Source of the DNA: Ehretia macrophylla
Taxonomy: Eukaryota > Streptophyta > Magnoliopsida > Boraginales > Ehretiaceae
Reading direction: 5' to 3'
Length of the DNA: 64,000 nucleotides
Assembly: GCA_037974665.1 (NCBI GenBank)
Contig: CM075767.1
Location: 22,221,498 to 22,285,497 of the forward strand
Part shown: one piece after another, positions 1-10,894 of the stretch
How positions within the stretch are numbered: the first letter of the stretch is position 1
How the letters are laid out: each line of letters starts with the position of its first letter
Translations under genes and position numbers: made by a program
The notes under the pieces: model-generated
Told to the model about the DNA's origin: nothing
Databases searched by the model: none
Seen by the model: the letters and a program-made list of their open reading frames with translations, nothing else

Positions 1-1165
1 ATTATGTTATCATATCCTATTATTATATTATACACGTTGCCAGAGTTCTATGTGAATTCAATTCCAGACAATGCACAATCAAGGGCAGTAGTATTTGCGA
101 AAAAAAATTCAGCAGTAGGTTGCGACATGGTGAAAAGAAAATGGTAGGTTGTTAACCATTTGCGTGGTAAGTGCTGGATTTTTCCCGAGGAGTACAACTC
201 GAGTTCACTTTACGACCAATTTACTCCCTAACCCGAAGACTCTTCGACTTAGGGAATGGGGGGACAAACCGTTAATGCAAAAAATGGGGTTGGACCGACG
301 ATGGTTCACTTAGCCCTAGACGACATTAATGCTTGGGCCAAGGCCCGCGTATAGCACCTTAAGTTGCAGCCTACTACCGACGGAGCCCACACAGAGGCCA
401 CTCTGTGCTAAGCCCAGACATCGGGTTACCTCACATGGGTAATTGACAATGGACTCGGGCACGACCCATGGTCCTGACAGGTATTAGCGGATAAACAACC
501 AAGGAAGAGTCCTAAGGGACTAGCCTACTGTAACGGATAAGCGACCGAGAAAGATGCCTTAAGGGACTAGACTACTGTAGTGAACGACGATCAACAAGTT
601 CGGATAAAGGCTTATCCTACGGGATAAGTAATTATTTCTTCGAAATAGTCTACTCGAATTGCAAGTCCCAGGGGATAAGCGACTCTCAACCTATCATATT
701 CGTCTAGCCTACGAGAAACAGATGATCGACGAAGGATTTAGGATAGAGACTACCTCTATCTTACACGATAAGCGATTAGGTAGTCTACTCAGAGTGCAAG
801 TCCCAAGAGTCCGTGACTCTTGGCTTGACCACACCTATAAGTAGGTCACGCCTACACAAGGGGAGGGCATCGAATGCTAGCCTCACTAGAATTACTTCCC
901 CTTTCCCCACTATATTTCCACAGCCTACACTCCCAAAAACAACGCCTGAATTACGGTAGTCTCCGCCCTACTCACCTTATTTCCTTGATTTCCTGTCCTA
1001 CCCGATAACCTACTGACTTGAGCGTCGGAGTGTCTTTGGCCGGCAGCACACCGGTGTCCCAAGATTCACGCCACTTTCTTTGCTTTCTGTCCTCGCAGGT
1101 TGCTAGTGGCTCCGAATTCGTAATTGTAGATTTTGGCATCTACAATAATTTTGTTGTTCCAATAT
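1..1165 (+). mobile_element. decayed LTR-retrotransposon LTR (probable)
   Basis: This G+C-richer stretch differs from the A+T-rich DNA that follows. It has a G-rich tract resembling a polypurine tract near 256-266 and internal partial repeats near 505-570 (two copies of a segment ending in a 'aagggactag..ctactgta' motif). A late segment around 1017-1060 reads 'gacttgagcgtcggagtg', which I recall from the 3' parts of plant gypsy-type LTRs. It probably ends near 1140-1165. No primer-binding site, coding domain or paired LTR is visible in the window, so it could be a solo LTR or one end of an element cut by the window edge. A short open frame at 659-844 lies inside it and has no recognisable protein. 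The family assignment is inference. Confidence 0.4.
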
Positions 1166-1824
1166 AGCTATGGTGGATAAGCAATAAGGATGACAATGAA
1201 GATAAGTTTTGCAAGTACCTGTCTTGCCTCTCTTTTCAATAGGAGAGGACTTAGAAGTGATAAATGGAAAGCAGGGTGGGAGTTGAGATTAACTCCCGGT
1301 GCAGCGATAAGTATTTCATTTCTCGTATAACCCGCCCTTCACATATACAAAGTTAGTTTTATACTTTTAGCTCTTACATATACTAAAGTCTTACGGTTAT
1401 AAATATTAAAGCCTAAAAACAAATTTTAAAGGCAAAATTTTATTAGAATTAAAGAGGAAAAGAAAGTTGATTCGAAAAAAAAATTATAATTATTCTTTTA
1501 GTCAAGAAATTACACATCATTACTTAGCCTTTTAAATTATTTTGCATGAATACTTCCTATTCATTGTCTATCACAGTTCATTTACGAATCTTGTTGGTAG
1601 TTTGAAGCTGTACTATATATAAGATAATTTCCAAAAATACAATTAAGGATGATATTAAAAACTTATGGGTGAGAACTCTGCAATGGCTTAAAAATATAAA
1701 ATTAAGAATGATACTGAAGATTTATGGTGTAAAAACATATTAATATGCAAGAGTGGAGTTGCGATCACTATTGATATATGGGTGTCCAGTGCAGTAAATT
1801 TTTCTTTATGGTAATGAATGGACA

Positions 1825-3188
1825 TAGAGATAGAATTTGGTTTGGGCCGACACAGGCCCAATTTAGCCCAATACACGAAAATTTAGATTCAACCCAACTA
1901 GATTGAAAGTTGGCTCAACTCAGCTTAGATCACGACATATAGGTGGGCTGAGTTGGGTCATATAAATTTGACCTAGCCCATTTGAGCCCAGACCCAATCC
2001 AACTCGAAGCCAAACCCAGCTCAGATCCAAATAAGGCCCATCTTTAGTCCAACTCAGACTCAGCACAAATTAAACACAATTTAAGCTCACTTATTAAAAA
2101 AAAAATAGAAATATTATGTTTTAGACATGCAATGTAAGTCGTAGTAGCTACTTATTTTTAAAACAAACTAGCAAGTCGTAGTAACTTTTTTTTTTTAACA
2201 AACTAATAATAACAAATAACAAATTTTTTTAAGTTGATATTAAATGACTTGTTATCAAATCTTTTTTATGATATTGCAAGTTTGCAACTTGCAACTTTAA
2301 GTCCCTCTTTAAAGATTTTAGGTACAACTTTTTTTTTTTTTTTACAATTTTTATAATTGTACATATAATTTTTCCTATAAATACTTAGTGACATAGAGCT
2401 TTAATCAATAAGTATATTTAACTTTATTTTATGACAAGTCTACAATATTATATATAACTATATCTATGAGAAAAGAAAATCTTTCACAATGATTATATTC
2501 GTCAGATGTTTAAAATTATTTTACGTACTTTGAAGAACAGGGATATGTAATTTATAACTATTGTCAACATCAATTTATTTTTCGTCGTGAATTTGGAATT
2601 GAGACGCTTGTAAGATACCTTGTATCTCAACACCCAAATATTACAAATTATTTTAATCCTACAGTGGTTATTCAATCACCACCATCGCCAAGTACACCAC
2701 AACCACTAGTAGGCTAGTACTTGTACAAGGAGCATAACAAAATAGAGAACTTTTGCACTAGCTTTCCTCAAGCATTTATGTAATATTTTATGTTTATATT
2801 TATATTACTAATGTACTTGTGTCTCATTAACTTGTAGTTTGTTATGTAGTGTTTTATCATTTATGTTATATATAAATATATATTTATCTATATAGATAGA
2901 TAGATAGATATTGGTGTTTGTATATATATATGTGTTTGGTGTTTGTATATTAGTACAACTATATAATCAGATTACACTAATCATAAAAAAATGAGTTGGC
3001 CTAACTCAGCCCAACCTAGTCCAACTCGCGACTCGTGGTAGCGGGTTTGTGAATCAAGTTGGGTCCTATATTATAAGAAATAAGCTCAGTCCAACTTAGC
3101 CCACTAAACATCTGTGATGAGTCGGACTCAATTTTCTCAATACATAATTCGACCGGACCGAACCAGGCTGACCCATATACCAACTCGA
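1825..3188. mobile_element. non-autonomous hAT element, copy 1 (8-bp TSD AATGGACA)
   Basis: The element is 1364 bp and is flanked by perfect 8-bp direct repeats AATGGACA at 1817-1824 and 3189-3196. Its ends are imperfect inverted repeats (TAGAGATAGAATTTGG at the left, the complement of ...CCAACTCGA at the right). Both ends carry many 'gcccaa/cccagc' subterminal motifs. It is homologous throughout to the element at 18145-19242. An 8-bp duplication with TAGAG-type ends is the hAT signature. The interior holds a decayed zinc-finger relic, poly-A/T runs and a short GATA microsatellite near 2890-2910, but no complete transposase. Confidence 0.85.
2535..2717 (+). pseudogene. relic of a hAT transposase BED-type zinc finger (copy 1)
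   Basis: An in-frame stretch of 60 codons ending in TAG at 2715-2717 matches a stretch of the sister element at 18614-18793. It has the pattern (C)-x2-C-x17-(H)-x4-H around 'FGIETLVR' and then 'SQHPNITNYF', as expected for the BED finger at the start of hAT transposases. In this copy the first Cys is Tyr and the first His is Tyr, so the finger is dead. Just upstream the frame reads 'DV', stop, 'N(Y)F', where BED domains have a Trp. The rest of the transposase (the catalytic and dimerisation region) is missing. The family call is by motif, not by alignment. Confidence 0.5.
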
Positions 3189-3347
3189 AATGGACACACA
3201 AGAACACAAAAACATATATTTTTTCTCATATAGTTCTCAAACGTCATGGTTTTAGTCATAACTTGTTTTAAGTTTAGAATTCGGTTATTGTAGTATTATT
3301 TTTATTATCTATTTGAAAGCATACAACTCAACATGTAATCCATATTT

Positions 3348-3804
3348 TATTACAAGAAAAATAGATACGGACGATAAATTTTAACAATTAAAAAAATATC
3401 TCATTGCTAAGTAGCTACAATAAAGTGACAATAAATTTTCTCAAAGAAATTATGTTGCTAATCTGTCGTTAGTTAGTGACAGAATAGTCACGAAAGGTAA
3501 GTGGGAGACAGAACAACCACTGGTGACGAAAAATCTTATGTTATCAATCGTCCCTATTTTGACAAATTACGCTTTAGCGACGGATTAATGGCAGACTTAT
3601 TTCTATTGCTAAAGAAGATGGATTATCGACAGATTTATTTCTATTGCTGAAGGTGCGGCGGACTTATTTTCATCTCTAAAGGCGATAAATTTAGGGACGA
3701 AAATATTATTTTGTGGTGATCACCTTTGTGAAGATTTTCGTGGCTGACTAAAGTTTGCAAGGAAATAGCCAAGGAAATCTTCTTGTATAACATTTCTTCT
3801 AGTG
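3348..3804. mobile_element. CACTA-like (EnSpm) non-autonomous element
   Basis: The left end TATTACAAGAAAAAT and the right end ATTTCTTCTAGTG (complement CACTAGAAGAAAT) match the CACTACAAGAAA termini of plant CACTA elements with few changes. The interior carries repeated 'gcgacgga/cgacagattta' subterminal-like motifs. The flanking triplets are ttt and tta, so the 3-bp duplication is imperfect. It has no coding potential. Copy B of the surrounding repeat (11075-12110) lacks this segment, which supports it being an insertion. Confidence 0.55.
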
Positions 3805-4103
3805 TTAGATATTTATTTAATACTTATATCTATATACATTATTTATTATGATTTTAGTTTATATTTTGAAGTTCGTGTTTTTCAAATTAAAGTCAATGTT
3901 GTATAGTCTAAAAATAATAAAATATGTGGATAATCCTCATCTCCTACGAGGAACCAGGGGCGACGTAGGGGGTGGGAATGGGGATAAAAAAAGACACGGT
4001 GGTGGGCCAGTGTTAGGATGACCTTTTGAGTGGTGAAAGTAGAGCATGGGGATAGGTCTCCTTACCCATTGCCAAGGAACATTAGTACATGAAAGCTTTT
4101 ATT

Positions 4104-4432
4104 AGGGTGAATTACTCCTATTAATCCGCAATTATAGTGGAGGACAAATTGATTCTTAATCTTTCAAAATCAATATTTTGGTCTATAAATTATTATAGTT
4201 TAACATCATTAGTTTTCTTCCAAATTTAACGTTTTTGACACCAAGTCCCAACTACATCATTATAGTCAAGTGCTCTCCTTCATGCCAAAACTGTTAAATT
4301 TTCATGGAATTTAGGATGGGGACTAACGTTGACAAACCATTCTAAGTCCAAGACCAAAAATATCATTTAAAAGATTGGGGATCAATTCATCTTCTACATT
4401 ATAATTGAGGGATAATAAGAGCAATTTACTCT
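4104..4432. mobile_element. short foldback MITE, probably Mutator-like
   Basis: The left arm (agggtgaattactcctatta at 4104) and the complement of the right arm (gagtaaattgctcttattat, ending at 4431) are long imperfect inverted repeats that continue through 'caattata'. The element is about 330 bp with no reading frame. No convincing 9-bp duplication is visible next to the poly-T at 4432-4440, so the superfamily is a guess. Confidence 0.5.
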
Positions 4433-6199
4433 TTTTTTTTCAATCTAATTCTAGCATTTGGACATGAAACAAATTGACCATTACAATCTCTAAGGATTGG
4501 ATAAAGTAGTCGGGTAGTGACTCATTATAATGAAAGGTCTCAAATTTGAATTTATATCATCCCATCACACGTATTGCGTAGTCCTTAACTGACATAAAAC
4601 ATGTATTAATTTTGCTACTATATCATATAGTTTTAGAGTGTGATCCTACATAAATATAATTTCTTATCATAAAATAAACATGCCAATTGAAATTATTAGT
4701 CATGTACATTAAAGAGAAAAGGGAATGCGGGGTAGGTTCAGATATTGCAATGTAAACTTTTTGATCGGTATTGCAATAACCATTTGAAGAATGGATAACA
4801 AGCGCTTTGAATCAAGCTTTTAGAGTACTCGTAAAGACCTGAAAATTACGTTTGTATTCTTGTAAATGGATTTATAGACCTTGTCTCGATGTTGAAACTA
4901 GGGCAGGCCTCTCCAGCCTACAATGGAGTTAGTTAGAATAAGTGGATAATTCAACCAGCAAATAAATCTAAGGTTAAGCATTCAAAGAAATAAGGGGCAA
5001 CACTTTCTCAAGATGGCCAGTATAATTTAGCTGTAACTTAACATATTCAATACTCGTGCTGCAGCGCTAAGCCCACTCCGCACCCCATTTGCCATGAATG
5101 GCGCTCAAATAGTAGAAATTTTGAGCTCGTGTGATCTCAATAAATTGACCATCAACAACTTAACTTATTTAAAGTCAAATAACAGAGAATTCTACCCATC
5201 AATGCAAACAATAACTTTAGACTCTTCTTATATGAAAAAGACCACTAATTTATGGATACAATTCCCATACATTGACCCCACATCCCGTTGGAAAACTGGC
5301 ATCTTTTGTGCAATAAAGGCATATATTGTATATGGTATAAAGGTCCGCAAGCAGCTCTCTCTTTTACTGTGTTACCTAATATAAAAATTGCTATGCTGGG
5401 TTCGTTCATGATATCATTTTTTTCTTCTTTCGTACTGTTAGAAAAGCTTAGAGTTCAGTGAAAAAATTAAAATTATTTTTAATGGAGACTAAATTAATTT
5501 TTTATTTTAAAAATATACACGAAATCAGCGGAGACTATTGCACGGATTGTCCATAAATGGCCCCGCCATTGTTAGAGCTTATCCAAATTCAGTATTGTGC
5601 ACCTTTGTTGAGCATTGGGGCGGATGTACTACCTTTGGAGTATTTAGACTGATTTGAAATTTTTTTGAAAAATATGTAAGTATACTTTCATTGAAAAATA
5701 TAGAATTTATATGTAAGTAATAGATTATATCTATATTCTCTTGACACAAAATTCTAGACCTATCCCTGATTGAGCATTAGTATTTTGCTACTAAGGTTAA
5801 TTTTATCGCCCTCATATGTGACTCGCAAGAAAAGAGCATAATAAACCTTCAGGCAAAAAATAATAATAATAATAAAAAGAGCGAAAAGGAATACAAAAAT
5901 CTCGGGCTGGATTTATTATTGGTAAAATATGAAGCCAAGATGACCCACTTTACGTGGATTAGCATCATTTAGACGATTGAACCTTTCCAACGGTACATAA
6001 ATTTTAGCAATGTATAAAAATGGATAGTACTTTTAAGTATTCATGATAGTGTCTCCACTGTACTACTATTTTATGTGTCAACAATTCACTCTTCACTTCG
6101 AACAGTCGGAATTTTGAGAACTCATGTGAAGTGGATTTTATATGTACATGGGATCAGTTATAAAGATTTTTCAATTCTATATTTTTGGTCCAGAAAAGT
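4433..6199. other. intergenic, no gene recognised
   Basis: A+T-rich DNA with short open frames only. The longest, at 5094-5384 on the plus strand (96 codons), resembles no family I know and has no supporting splice sites. There is a short (AAT)n run at 5862-5877. I see no RNA gene or element ends here. Confidence 0.5.
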
Positions 6200-6254
6200 A
6201 GAATGTAGTCATGATTGCATGACATCTGAATGTACTCATGATTGCATGACATCT
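6200..6254 (+). repeat. 27-bp tandem duplication
   Basis: Two adjacent copies of a 27-bp unit (aatgta(g/c)tcatgattgcatgacatct). The last 14 bases are the target-site copy used by the retroposon that follows. The duplication was therefore present before that insertion, or arose with it. Confidence 0.7.
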
Positions 6255-6352
6255 TTTTTTTTTTTTTTTTTTTTTTTATGACCTAGGGCACAAAATATTG
6301 ACCAAAATTAAACATCACCGCATTGAAACCTTCGGCTCCTTGATGGGTAACA
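6255..6352 (-). mobile_element. 5'-truncated poly-A retroposon (SINE/LINE-like) with 14-bp TSD
   Basis: A run of 24 T on the plus strand (6255-6278), that is a poly-A tail on the minus strand, is followed by 74 bp of unique sequence. The insert is bounded by direct repeats ATTGCATGACATCT at 6241-6254 and 6353-6366. Tail plus long target duplication is the mark of LINE-driven retroposition. The body is too short to name; no box A/B promoter was seen. Confidence 0.75.
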
Positions 6353-6369
6353 TTGCATGACATCTTAGA

Positions 6370-7157
6370 AAGCAAAGTAAGATTAAAGGAAAAGTTGAAA
6401 CAGAAAGAAGCATTAGTTCATTGTATAAGTGTAAAACCGGACTGCGGTAACAATAATGTAAGTGATGATGCATTTAATCAGGCCAGTAAGATAGTAATAG
6501 GTGGAACAAATGCATAACTTTGCAATCCACGGATTTATTTTATAATTGATTAGAAAGAACAACTCGGCCTAATGAGAAGTTTGCTAGGCACCCAAATGTG
6601 TCACCATTATTATTCCCCCGTCAGTGTCTGTTGCTAGACTAAAAATGAACTAGAAATTAATTTGGTGTTATCATATTCTATCTGGCAAAGGATGTGGGAA
6701 TTGATGGAAAACGAAAGGAAAGGGTTTCTTTTACATAAAAGACCCGTCAACTTGAAAATTGTAACATACCATTTTCCCTTCAGCGAAATCATCTGTGGCT
6801 AAATAGTGTGCAGTTAATTGGTTCAAGTGCCTTGGCAAACTACTTCCCTCCGACCCCTCATCACGCCGCCCTCGAGCAGAGTGATAGGTTTTGAGGAGTG
6901 GGATACCTTATAAGTTAGATTTAATGATTGTGAACTCACATCTTTTACCAAATCTCGTTTGTAACATAATAACATAAATCCTCATGGACCTCACTCCCCA
7001 AAACGTGCCACACACTGCTTGAGGGTGACATGATGAGGCCAAAGGAGATGCAACTATTAAGTCTTACTCATAAATGACTCTATGAACAGATCTATTTTCG
7101 GTTTTTTCTTTTCATTCTTTTTTTATTTTTTAAGTTTGTGGTTAGGGTGTGTGTGTT
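6370..7157. other. intergenic, no gene recognised
   Basis: A+T-rich sequence downstream (3') of the kinase gene, with no recognisable coding region, RNA gene or element end. It includes a T-rich stretch at 7096-7132. Confidence 0.5.
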
Positions 7158-7196
7158 GGTGGGGGGGGGGGGGGGGGGAGGGGGGGGGAGGGGAGG
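7158..7196 (+). repeat. poly-G tract (G18 plus further G runs)
   Basis: Eighteen consecutive G, then runs of nine and four G separated by single A. It is a strong candidate for G-quadruplex formation on the plus strand. It lies about 480 bp beyond the stop codon of the kinase gene and outside any coding sequence. Confidence 0.9.
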
Positions 7197-7297
7197 TGTT
7201 GTGGTGTCTGATGGGGTGGCTTACACTACATAATAGACTAGTATTTGATTATGATATCTTATTGGTCATCAAGAAATGCTAAATAACATCATATTGG

Positions 7298-7673
7298 TCA
7301 CATGCTACGAAAGGCATTATGTGCCTGTTCAGTAAAGTAGAGGTGAAAACAAAGTTGACATGTTAAAAAATGAACCACAGAACAACAAATAGACAATAGG
7401 TACGCAACAAGAGCAAGAAGACAACATTCTCTCAGAGCAAACCTATTTTCAATCAGAGCCTTTTCTATAACGACAATTAGAGCCACATTGAATGAGCTCA
7501 TGTATTCTCCTGCATATTTTCTCCTTCTCCACTGCCTTTTTTCTTTGTCCACTGTCTCTAAGTAGGCCACTTTCCAAAATTGTCAAGAATTCGAGTTACT
7601 AAATCAGATGAATCTTCAATGTGAAGCAAAATGCCGATCAAGAACGCGAACTTACAAATTTTTTCATGATATT
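7298..7673 (-). other. 3' flank / probable 3' UTR of the kinase gene
   Basis: The region following the stop codon at 7674-7676 on the minus strand. It holds an open frame (7298-7570, minus) with a hydrophobic stretch, but this matches nothing I recognise and lies where the 3' UTR is expected. I found no unambiguous AATAAA signal. Confidence 0.35.
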
Positions 7674-9958
7674 TTAATCAGATGACGATGGCAGTCTTTC
7701 TAATGCATCCGAGATATGCCTCATCGAAGGTCTCCTTTCAGGGCTGTTCTGTGTGCATGCCATTGCAATCTTTAGAACAGCGATTATCTCCTCTTCTTTA
7801 TCAGCATCTTGAGCCAAGTATGGGTCTAAGACATCTGAAAGTGGCTTCTTCTCTTCAATGCATAGCTGGATCCAGCGAGGAAGATCCATTTCTGAGGTAC
7901 CAACTTGGACTACTGGTGATCTACCCGTTGTGATTTCCAGTAGTATCACGCCATAAGAGTAGATATCCCACTTCTGCGATGGTTTTACAACTTTCAATGC
8001 TTCAGGAGCCTGATAAGAGGATCCTATATTTGACATTGAACTAACAGTCCCAACTTCAGATGGCGCACTGCTTTGTTGCCCTGGTTGTGGTTTCTCAGAG
8101 GCCATTCGATTGGACAGCAGTGTTGGCGTTCCTCCAGCTATGTTAGCCAGGCGTCCAAGTCCAAAATCAGCAATTTTTGGTTCCAGATCGTGGCCAAGCA
8201 ATATGTTAGATGGCTTTAGATCTCCATGGACATATTTTTTGGGGCTAAATTCATGCAGATATACCAAGCCTTTTGCAATTCCTTTCATTATGTTCAACCG
8301 GGCAGACCATGAAAGAGGGGTAAAGGACACCATCCCAGGCTTTCCTGAGGAAATTGATGGACACAACAAGGATATATCAACCACATATTGGATAAAACAG
8401 GCTTGTAACCATCAATCAAAAGAATTACTACATTGCCATAACTACAATAATTCAAATGAATCGCTTTAACAGTAAGGAACTTACCATGAATTGCAGTTGC
8501 AAGGTTGCCGTTAGGTACAAATTCGTATATCAGTAGCTTCTCGTCCACTGACCAATAGTAGGCTTTAAGAGTTACAATATTAGGATGTTGTAGCTTTCCA
8601 ATTGCCTCCACTTCCGTCTGAAATTCCTTAAACCTCTGTGAACCGCCTTCGCCCAGTCTTCTCACGGCCAAGGTAATGCCATCTTCAAGCACAACTTTGT
8701 AAACAATGCCAATTCCACTCTTACCCAGAACAAATGCAGAAGCCTTCAGAAGTTCATCGAGATCAAATGCCACCTGTGAATCCAGTGGCACTAGATCATA
8801 TTGTTCAACATTTTCTGATAAAGTCTCTGACTCGTCCTTCCTAAAGCATAAACACTCTTTTCTCCCCTTCCCTCCCTTCTCAAAACCATATAAATTTCCA
8901 TCCTTCCCCTTGTTACTGGCACAAATCCTTGAATAACAGTACGAGAACAGCAAACCAATAACACAAATTCCAATCACGTCACACACAACAATAGCAACAA
9001 CTGCACTTCTACTAAGCCCTTTTGCATGCCGACCATTTTCATCATCATCCCCTGTGCCTTGTGGAGGATAGTTTCTAGGCAAGAAAGGATACGAGGATGG
9101 AGAACTCGCCTCACTATCCGAACATGCATTTTTCAATGGAGGACCACAAAGCCCCGGATTTCCAATAAAAGCAGTCGGTCCTCTGTTCATTAGAGCACCA
9201 GTTTGCGGTATTGGACCACTTAAATTGTTATAAGTAAGATCAATATATACCTTCTCAGGAAGATTACCAAGACTAGGCGGAATTGAACCATTGAACATAT
9301 TGTGAGACAGATCAACAGTCCCTTGCAAATTAGACAAATTCCCCAAGTCACTAGGAACTAAACCACTAAAATTATTATACGAAAGATCAAGTTTTTCCAA
9401 TAAAACTAAATTAGTCCCGAAACCACTAGGCAAAGAACCAGTAAAATTATTATGACTAAGATCAAGAGCTCTCAATCTTTTACACTGAACCAATGTACTA
9501 GGAAGTGACCCATTAAAGACATTCTGCGACAAATCCAAGTTTTGAAGGTAACTAAGGTTGCCAATCTCATATGGTATATGCCCAGAAAACCCATTCCCAT
9601 AAAGGACCAAACTTTGCAGCCCTTGAGCCTTGAAAAGCTCAGCAGGTAAGCTTCCATACAACTTATTGTTCCTCAAATTTACATGTCGAAGCTCAGATAA
9701 TACCCCTAGTGAAGCAGAAAGAAACCCAGAAAGTTTCTTCTTTGGTATGCTAACAGAAACAACTTTTTGGTCTATGCATGATATACCATTCCATGAACAA
9801 GGGGTTTCATCAGAATAGTTCCAGTTGTTCAGTGACCCTTCAGGGTCATCTTTAATTGAATTCTTGAATGACATAAGTGCATACCCTTCATCATTCAAAG
9901 AATAAACTAGAGAATGAAAGTTGAACAAGGCTAAAATGCATACAACCAAATGGAACAT
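7674..9958 (-). CDS. ZAR1: ZAR1-like leucine-rich-repeat receptor-like kinase (LRR-RLK subfamily III type), two exons
   Basis: Exon 1 is 9958-8485 and exon 2 is 8344-7674. The intron 8484-8345 has canonical ends (ATG|GTAAGT ... CTCAG|GAAAG), and the join keeps frame for 714 aa plus TAA. The ATG at 9958 is chosen because the in-frame codon 39 bases earlier is GTG. This start also gives a clean 20-residue signal peptide. Order: signal peptide 1-20, LRR N-cap 21-61 (LNDEG..., CSWNGISC), about seven LRRs to residue 250, a linker with 'NPGLCGPPL', a TM helix at about 318-346, and a kinase at about 405-705. The glycine loop is [10 protein letters not shown] (412-421). The ATP-anchoring Lys is replaced by Arg433 (LAVRRL), the catalytic loop is HGDLKPSN (Asp533, Asn538), and DFG is at 551-553. 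By similarity this is the Arabidopsis At2g01210 (ZYGOTIC ARREST 1) type, a plasma-membrane receptor for zygote asymmetric division, and it is unrelated to the NLR also named ZAR1. The function here is inferred from that similarity. Confidence 0.93.
8345..8484 (-). other. intron of the ZAR1-like gene
   Basis: A 140-base GT...AG intron in phase 1, splitting the Gly codon of 'IHGKPGM' just before the kinase catalytic lobe. Donor GTAAGT; acceptor TTTCCTCAG. I recall that ZAR1 relatives in this LRR-RLK group share the 'LATA(I/L)HGKPG' junction residues. Whether they share the intron position was not checked. Confidence 0.88.
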
Positions 9959-10190
9959 TTTCAAGAAAAGTAAAAAAAACTCAAGAAAAAAGCTCACCTT
10001 TGCACAGCAAGAAAATGAAGGGGTGTGTGGAGAAAGCTTAGAGAAACAAATGGAGAATCTATTGAGAAAGAGAGAGTGTGAAAGCTTTGACAGTGTGGTG
10101 TGTGTTGGAGAAAGGTAAAGTGTTGTGTTAAGCTGAGGCCTTGGGACAATAGATTATAGTATAGTTGAGTTGTATTTAGGAAGAACAAAC
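9959..10190 (-). promoter_or_regulatory. 5' leader and probable core promoter of the ZAR1-like gene
   Basis: On the minus strand the 190 bases before the ATG are CT-rich (complement of the GAGAAAG-type run at 10020-10085), typical of a plant 5' UTR. A TATA-like sequence (complement of tatagtata, about 10154-10162) lies at its far end. Transcription start was not determined, so this is inference from composition. Confidence 0.35.
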
Positions 10191-10427
10191 AAGAAATGAA
10201 ACGAAAAAGAAGGTCAGTGAGAAAAGTACAGTTCAGACAGAAAAAGAAAAGTAAAGTTGGTATTTCGTGGAACGAAAAAATTTCAATTTCTCGTGGGCTT
10301 CTGACAAGTTATCGTGATATTTTACTTTGAGAAAAGTTAACAATGTGGATGCCGTTATTGGTGCTTTGCATGAGCTGTAAGCCAATGTACCAATAGTTGT
10401 GGAGTCTTTTCTGATCCCTTCTTTATA

Positions 10428-10817
10428 GGGCAAATTGGACAAATAATTTTTATTATTTACAAAGTTTAGATAAATAATCTTTATTATTTTAAAAGTCACG
10501 CAGTTAGTCTTTATTATTTATAAAAGTCTTATTAATAGTCTCTATTGTTTCAAAAGTTACTCAATTAGTCCATATTATTTGTAAAAATCTCTTCATTAGT
10601 CTTCAATATTTGTAAATGCATGAAGAGACTTTTACAAATAATGAGGACTAATGAAGAGACTTTTGCAAACAATAGAGACTACTGAATGACTTGTGAAACA
10701 ATGAGGACTATTGGTGAAACTTTTACAAATGATGGGACTAACTGCGTGACTTTTAAAATAATAAGAACTATTTATCAAAAATTTATAAACAATAGAGACT
10801 ATTTGTGAGATTTGTTC
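10428..10817. mobile_element. foldback (long inverted repeat) MITE upstream of the kinase gene
   Basis: The two halves are imperfect inverted repeats over most of the 390 bp. The left half repeats 'ttattatttacaaa / agtctctattgttt' type blocks. The right half (from 10621) carries their complements (aaacaatagagactatttgtgag), with the centre near 10615. It has no coding potential. Transcribed, it would fold into a long hairpin. The repeated blocks resemble those in the Mutator-like element at 14669-15542. No clear target duplication was found. Confidence 0.65.
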
Positions 10818-10894
10818 TTTTTACTAGTAGTAATTTTTTAAAGGTAGGACATATGGAGAATAATATAAGCTACTTCAAGCATTACTGGAAGTTT

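Larger units (their letters stand above)
1186..4077. mobile_element. old hAT-like non-autonomous repeat, copy A, interrupted by two later insertions
   Basis: The sequence outside the two insertions aligns along its length with copy B at 11075-12110. Shared blocks include the start (ggatgacaatga), the middle (ttatgattttag...aaattaaa) and the block around 1490-1570. The right end, near 4062-4077, carries the reverse complement of a 'tggcaatggg' end, as many plant hAT elements do. Copy A is split by the hAT at 1825-3188 and the CACTA-like element at 3348-3804, both of which are absent from copy B. No target duplication was found, so the ends are approximate and the superfamily is inferred. Confidence 0.5.

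Noticed and set aside
3016-3207. 63-codon minus-strand frame
   Set aside because: Translation of the hAT terminal repeat region crossing its end; not a gene.
5094-5384. 96-codon frame as a host gene
   Set aside because: No recognisable domain, splice signals or start context; could be chance in A+T-rich DNA.
7298-7570. 90-codon minus-strand frame downstream of the kinase
   Set aside because: Probably 3' UTR; no family resemblance.
8110-8469. 119-codon plus-strand frame opposite the kinase gene
   Set aside because: Shadow of the kinase exon and intron on the other strand.
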